A stretch of DNA of 8,710 nt, from positions 1 to 8,710 of the forward strand of contig JAURKF010000153.1 of assembly GCA_030831885.1 (NCBI GenBank), written 5' to 3'. This document shows, in pieces, positions 6,993 through 8,710 of the stretch. The notes under the pieces were generated by a model that was not told the DNA's origin, ran no database searches, and saw only the letters and a list, made by a program, of their open reading frames with translations. The position numbers and the translations under genes were made by a program. How positions within the stretch are numbered: position 1 is the stretch's first letter; the number at the start of each line of letters is the position of its first letter. The DNA is from Flavobacteriales bacterium. Lineage in GTDB: Bacteria > Bacteroidota > Bacteroidia > Flavobacteriales > UA16.

Positions 6993-8267
6993 CTACTTCA
7001 AAACTTGCACGGGAATGCGTATTAATTCGTTTTCTGTAGATATAGAGAACAGGTAGGAGCCATTGCTCAAGGAGTTTATATCCCAAATGAGTTGTTGTTG
7101 ATTACCTGTTACATCGAGCGATTGAATAACGCGCCCGCTGAGATCCATGCATTGAATATGCTTAATGGATGAATGAGCGCGTATGTTAAGTTGTGTCGAA
7201 GCGGGATTAGGATAAACAAGCAGACCATTGCCATCCAATTCTTCGACACCTACATTTTCGCTGATGGTAATGATCTGCGTAGGTGTAGTGAAGTAAACAT
7301 TGGCATTGGCCGTTAAGCTGAGTTCAATAGTTTCATCGCCTTCCACGATTGCATCTCCGAGTATCACGATAGAAAACGTGAGATCATTGGTGCCTGTTGG
7401 AACGGTAAACGATAGCGGGAATCCAGCGCTGTAATCGCTGTTTGCTGTTGCGGTGCCAGCGGCATTTACCACGAGTTGGAATGAACTCTGAACGTTCTCA
7501 GTATGTATAGTAACAGTAACAATCGTGCTGTTGACTTCAGGTACTACTTGGGTGTCGGTGGTGAAGCCTACAACAGCCACAGGTACGTTGCCGCAGTCGT
7601 TGGCTTCATGGCTGCCCAAATGGCTGTAATCGGTTGGGTCATATGAAATCCATTGTCCTGAAACGATGTTCCAGTCTGTATTGGGAGAAGTAACCTCCGG
7701 ACGGCGCAACAGCACATGGTTGGCAGTAGATGAATTGCCAAATACCCAACCGGCACCTCCCGGATCAATGCCAATCTCACCTACTACATCAATCGATGCA
7801 CCTTGGAACATCAACTCGATGGCATCATTGCCTGTGAATACGCTTACAGCATCGGCAAGGTCGGCAACAGCTGCAATAGCCGGATCCACCGGGTTCGGAC
7901 CATTTTGAGTGCTGGAGATTACATACACATCATGAGCTGCAAGTGATCCGCTCAGTGTTAGGGTAGCTGATGGGGCTGTCGCTCCATTGGTGTACAAGTT
8001 CACACTGTAATTGCTTAAATCCACAGGTAGAGGTGAAGGGTTATAAATTTCAATAGCCTTGTTGGATTGTGAGTCTTCCAGAATTTCTGAGAAGAAAAGC
8101 TGCGCACATGGCGATGGACCGATGCAATTGTAAACTACAGCTTCGACATAATTGGCAGATATCTCCATGCAGTTATCGGCTGTGATTCCGGTAACCGGTA
8201 ATCCAACTGCGGTGGATGTTTCATCCAACGTATTTATTACCAAGAAGTCAATGGAATTCTTTTCCAA
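6993..8267 (-). CDS. Secreted lamin-tail/Calx-beta protein with T9SS sorting domain, N-terminus missing
   Basis: This is a cell-surface or secreted protein of the kind exported by the type IX (Por) secretion system. From the TTG at 8267: a lamin-tail domain at about residues 55-222 (FSEILEDSQSNKAIEIYNPS, then W-x-F-G-N and LLRRPEV); a Calx-beta-like domain at about 229-337 (the GDAIVEGDETIELSL motif, 304-318); and a C-terminal sorting domain at 347-424 (LLVYPNPASTQLNI, then LSGRVI and LSNGSYLFSI). The catalytic or binding part, if any, is not in the window. The gene has no believable start: TTG at 8267 gives no signal peptide, and a TGA at 8273-8271 closes the frame just upstream. A T9SS client needs an N-terminal signal peptide, so the 5' part has been lost or replaced. 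Residues 1-30 are of uncertain origin because the seam with the phage-like sequence lies here. GC is about 51% by hand count over 7561-7800. Confidence 0.85.
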   Translation of the reverse strand: MEKNSIDFLVINTLDETSTAVGLPVTGITADNCMEISANYVEAVVYNCIGPSPCAQLFFSEILEDSQSNKAIEIYNPSPLPVDLSNYSVNLYTNGATAPSATLTLSGSLAAHDVYVISSTQNGPNPVDPAIAAVADLADAVSVFTGNDAIELMFQGASIDVVGEIGIDPGGAGWVFGNSSTANHVLLRRPEVTSPNTDWNIVSGQWISYDPTDYSHLGSHEANDCGNVPVAVVGFTTDTQVVPEVNSTIVTVTIHTENVQSSFQLVVNAAGTATANSDYSAGFPLSFTVPTGTNDLTFSIVILGDAIVEGDETIELSLTANANVYFTTPTQIITISENVGVEELDGNGLLVYPNPASTQLNIRAHSSIKHIQCMDLSGRVIQSLDVTGNQQQLIWDINSLSNGSYLFSISTENELIRIPVQVLK

Positions 8268-8273
8268 ATGTCA
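8237..8273. other. Seam between phage-like and Bacteroidota sequence
   Basis: In this stretch the phage-like frame ends (TAA at 8239-8237) while the T9SS-protein frame is open only up to a TGA at 8273-8271, so the two coding sequences overlap in different frames with neither gene's expected 5' or 3' flanking DNA. To the right, GC falls to about 38% (hand count 92 of 240 over 8281-8520), against 51% (122 of 240) over 7561-7800 to the left. An EcoRI-type GAATTC occurs at 8254-8259; that could be chance. The exact breakpoint cannot be fixed without comparison sequences. Confidence 0.6.
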
Positions 8274-8710
8274 GAACCATTGTAAGATGTTGCATACAAT
8301 GTTGTATTTGCCGCAGGTGTTGCAGTTGTTAATGCAACTACTGAGTCTGCAACACCGTTAGTTCTACTTAAACTAACTGTGATATTTGGGCTAGATATTG
8401 ACTTGATGTAATATACAGTGTTTGCAGTTAATCCACCAAATACAGTACCTGTAAATACGATTGGCGAATTGACAGCTAAGGATGTAGTGTTATTCAACGT
8501 GATTGCGTTCGTTGTGACTGTAGTGTTAGCAACAGTCTTAGGTCCGATTGTAGATGCATTGTAGTCATTGGTACATACATACACATAACTTACTGGGTTA
8601 CCATTCATTGCGCTGGTCGGGCTACTATTTCCTGCCAAATTGACATTCGCACCACCAATAGTAGAAGACACAGTAAATGTATTGCTAGATACTACGTTAC
8701 GCACATAGTA
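8237..8710 (-). CDS. Phage tail/baseplate-like repeat protein, C-terminal part
   Basis: This is the last 157 codons of a longer protein whose 5' part lies beyond the right edge; the GTG at 8704 is not a true start, since the frame continues upstream as Tyr-Tyr. The content is very rich in Thr, Ser, Asn, Val and Gly. Two related modules are visible: YYVRNVVSSNTFTVSSTIGG (residues 1-20), and a fuller unit with ITLNNTTSLAVNSPIVFTG, GGLTANTVYYIKSISSPNIT and ALTTATPA. This 'NSPIVFTG...GL...YYIKSI...ITVS...ALTTATP' pattern is what I recall from repeat domains in tail, baseplate or fibre-like proteins of marine phages. The end, GSDIWKRIPLTSW followed by TAA, looks like a natural C-terminus, though the last few residues may come from across the seam. 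GC is lower than in the rest of the window. The phage assignment is from family memory and composition. Confidence 0.65.
   Translation of the reverse strand, partial: YYVRNVVSSNTFTVSSTIGGANVNLAGNSSPTSAMNGNPVSYVYVCTNDYNASTIGPKTVANTTVTTNAITLNNTTSLAVNSPIVFTGTVFGGLTANTVYYIKSISSPNITVSLSRTNGVADSVVALTTATPAANTTLYATSYNGSDIWKRIPLTSW

Noticed and set aside
8265..8267. TTG as a true start for the T9SS-sorted protein
   Set aside because: It gives no signal peptide, which a T9SS client needs, and it lies inside the seam with the phage-like gene.
8237..8710. Prophage integration next to a host gene
   Set aside because: Only one partial phage-like gene is visible, with no integrase, attachment repeat or tRNA target, so integration is not supported over an artefactual join.

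Overview
The window looks like a chromosomal segment of a Bacteroidota bacterium, probably a marine or aquatic member of the Flavobacteriales. Three features support this: several short lipoproteins with Bacteroidota-style lipoboxes (LIAC, LIFSC, LLFSC), an extracellular protein ending in a type IX secretion (Por) sorting domain, and gene starts with no obvious Shine-Dalgarno sequence. Every gene I can support is on the minus strand, so transcription runs from high to low coordinates. No gene-free gap exceeds 300 bases.

In transcription order, the right edge (8237-8710) holds the C-terminal end of a low-GC repeat protein of the kind found in marine phage tail or baseplate proteins. It abuts, and slightly overlaps out of frame, the headless remainder of a secreted lamin-tail/Calx-beta/T9SS protein (6993-about 8267), which ends in a clear intrinsic terminator (6936-6967). 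Next come an AT3-family membrane acyltransferase (5833-6897), a lipoprotein that fuses rhodanese and thioredoxin domains (5045-5764), and three nucleotide and folate genes: purK (3858-5003), thyA (2997-3791) and folA (2446-2991). They are followed by an unknown lipoprotein (1585-2391), a HupE/UreJ-like membrane protein (1013-1579), yidD (745-975), a small coiled-coil lipoprotein (251-745) and the N-terminal 93 codons of hemB (1-279), which runs off the left edge.

Functionally, ThyA makes dTMP and releases dihydrofolate, and FolA recycles that dihydrofolate; their genes are 5 bases apart. PurK feeds purine synthesis just upstream. The lipoprotein and hupE-like genes are 5 bases apart. yidD, the small lipoprotein and hemB overlap by 1 and 29 bases, which suggests translational coupling. 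The rest looks like ordinary housekeeping and envelope genes.

I did not find a convincing new biological system. The most notable observation is the abrupt seam near 8237-8273, where composition, protein family and reading frame all change together. A chimeric assembly or clone is the simplest explanation; a real phage-host junction is the alternative that needs checking.
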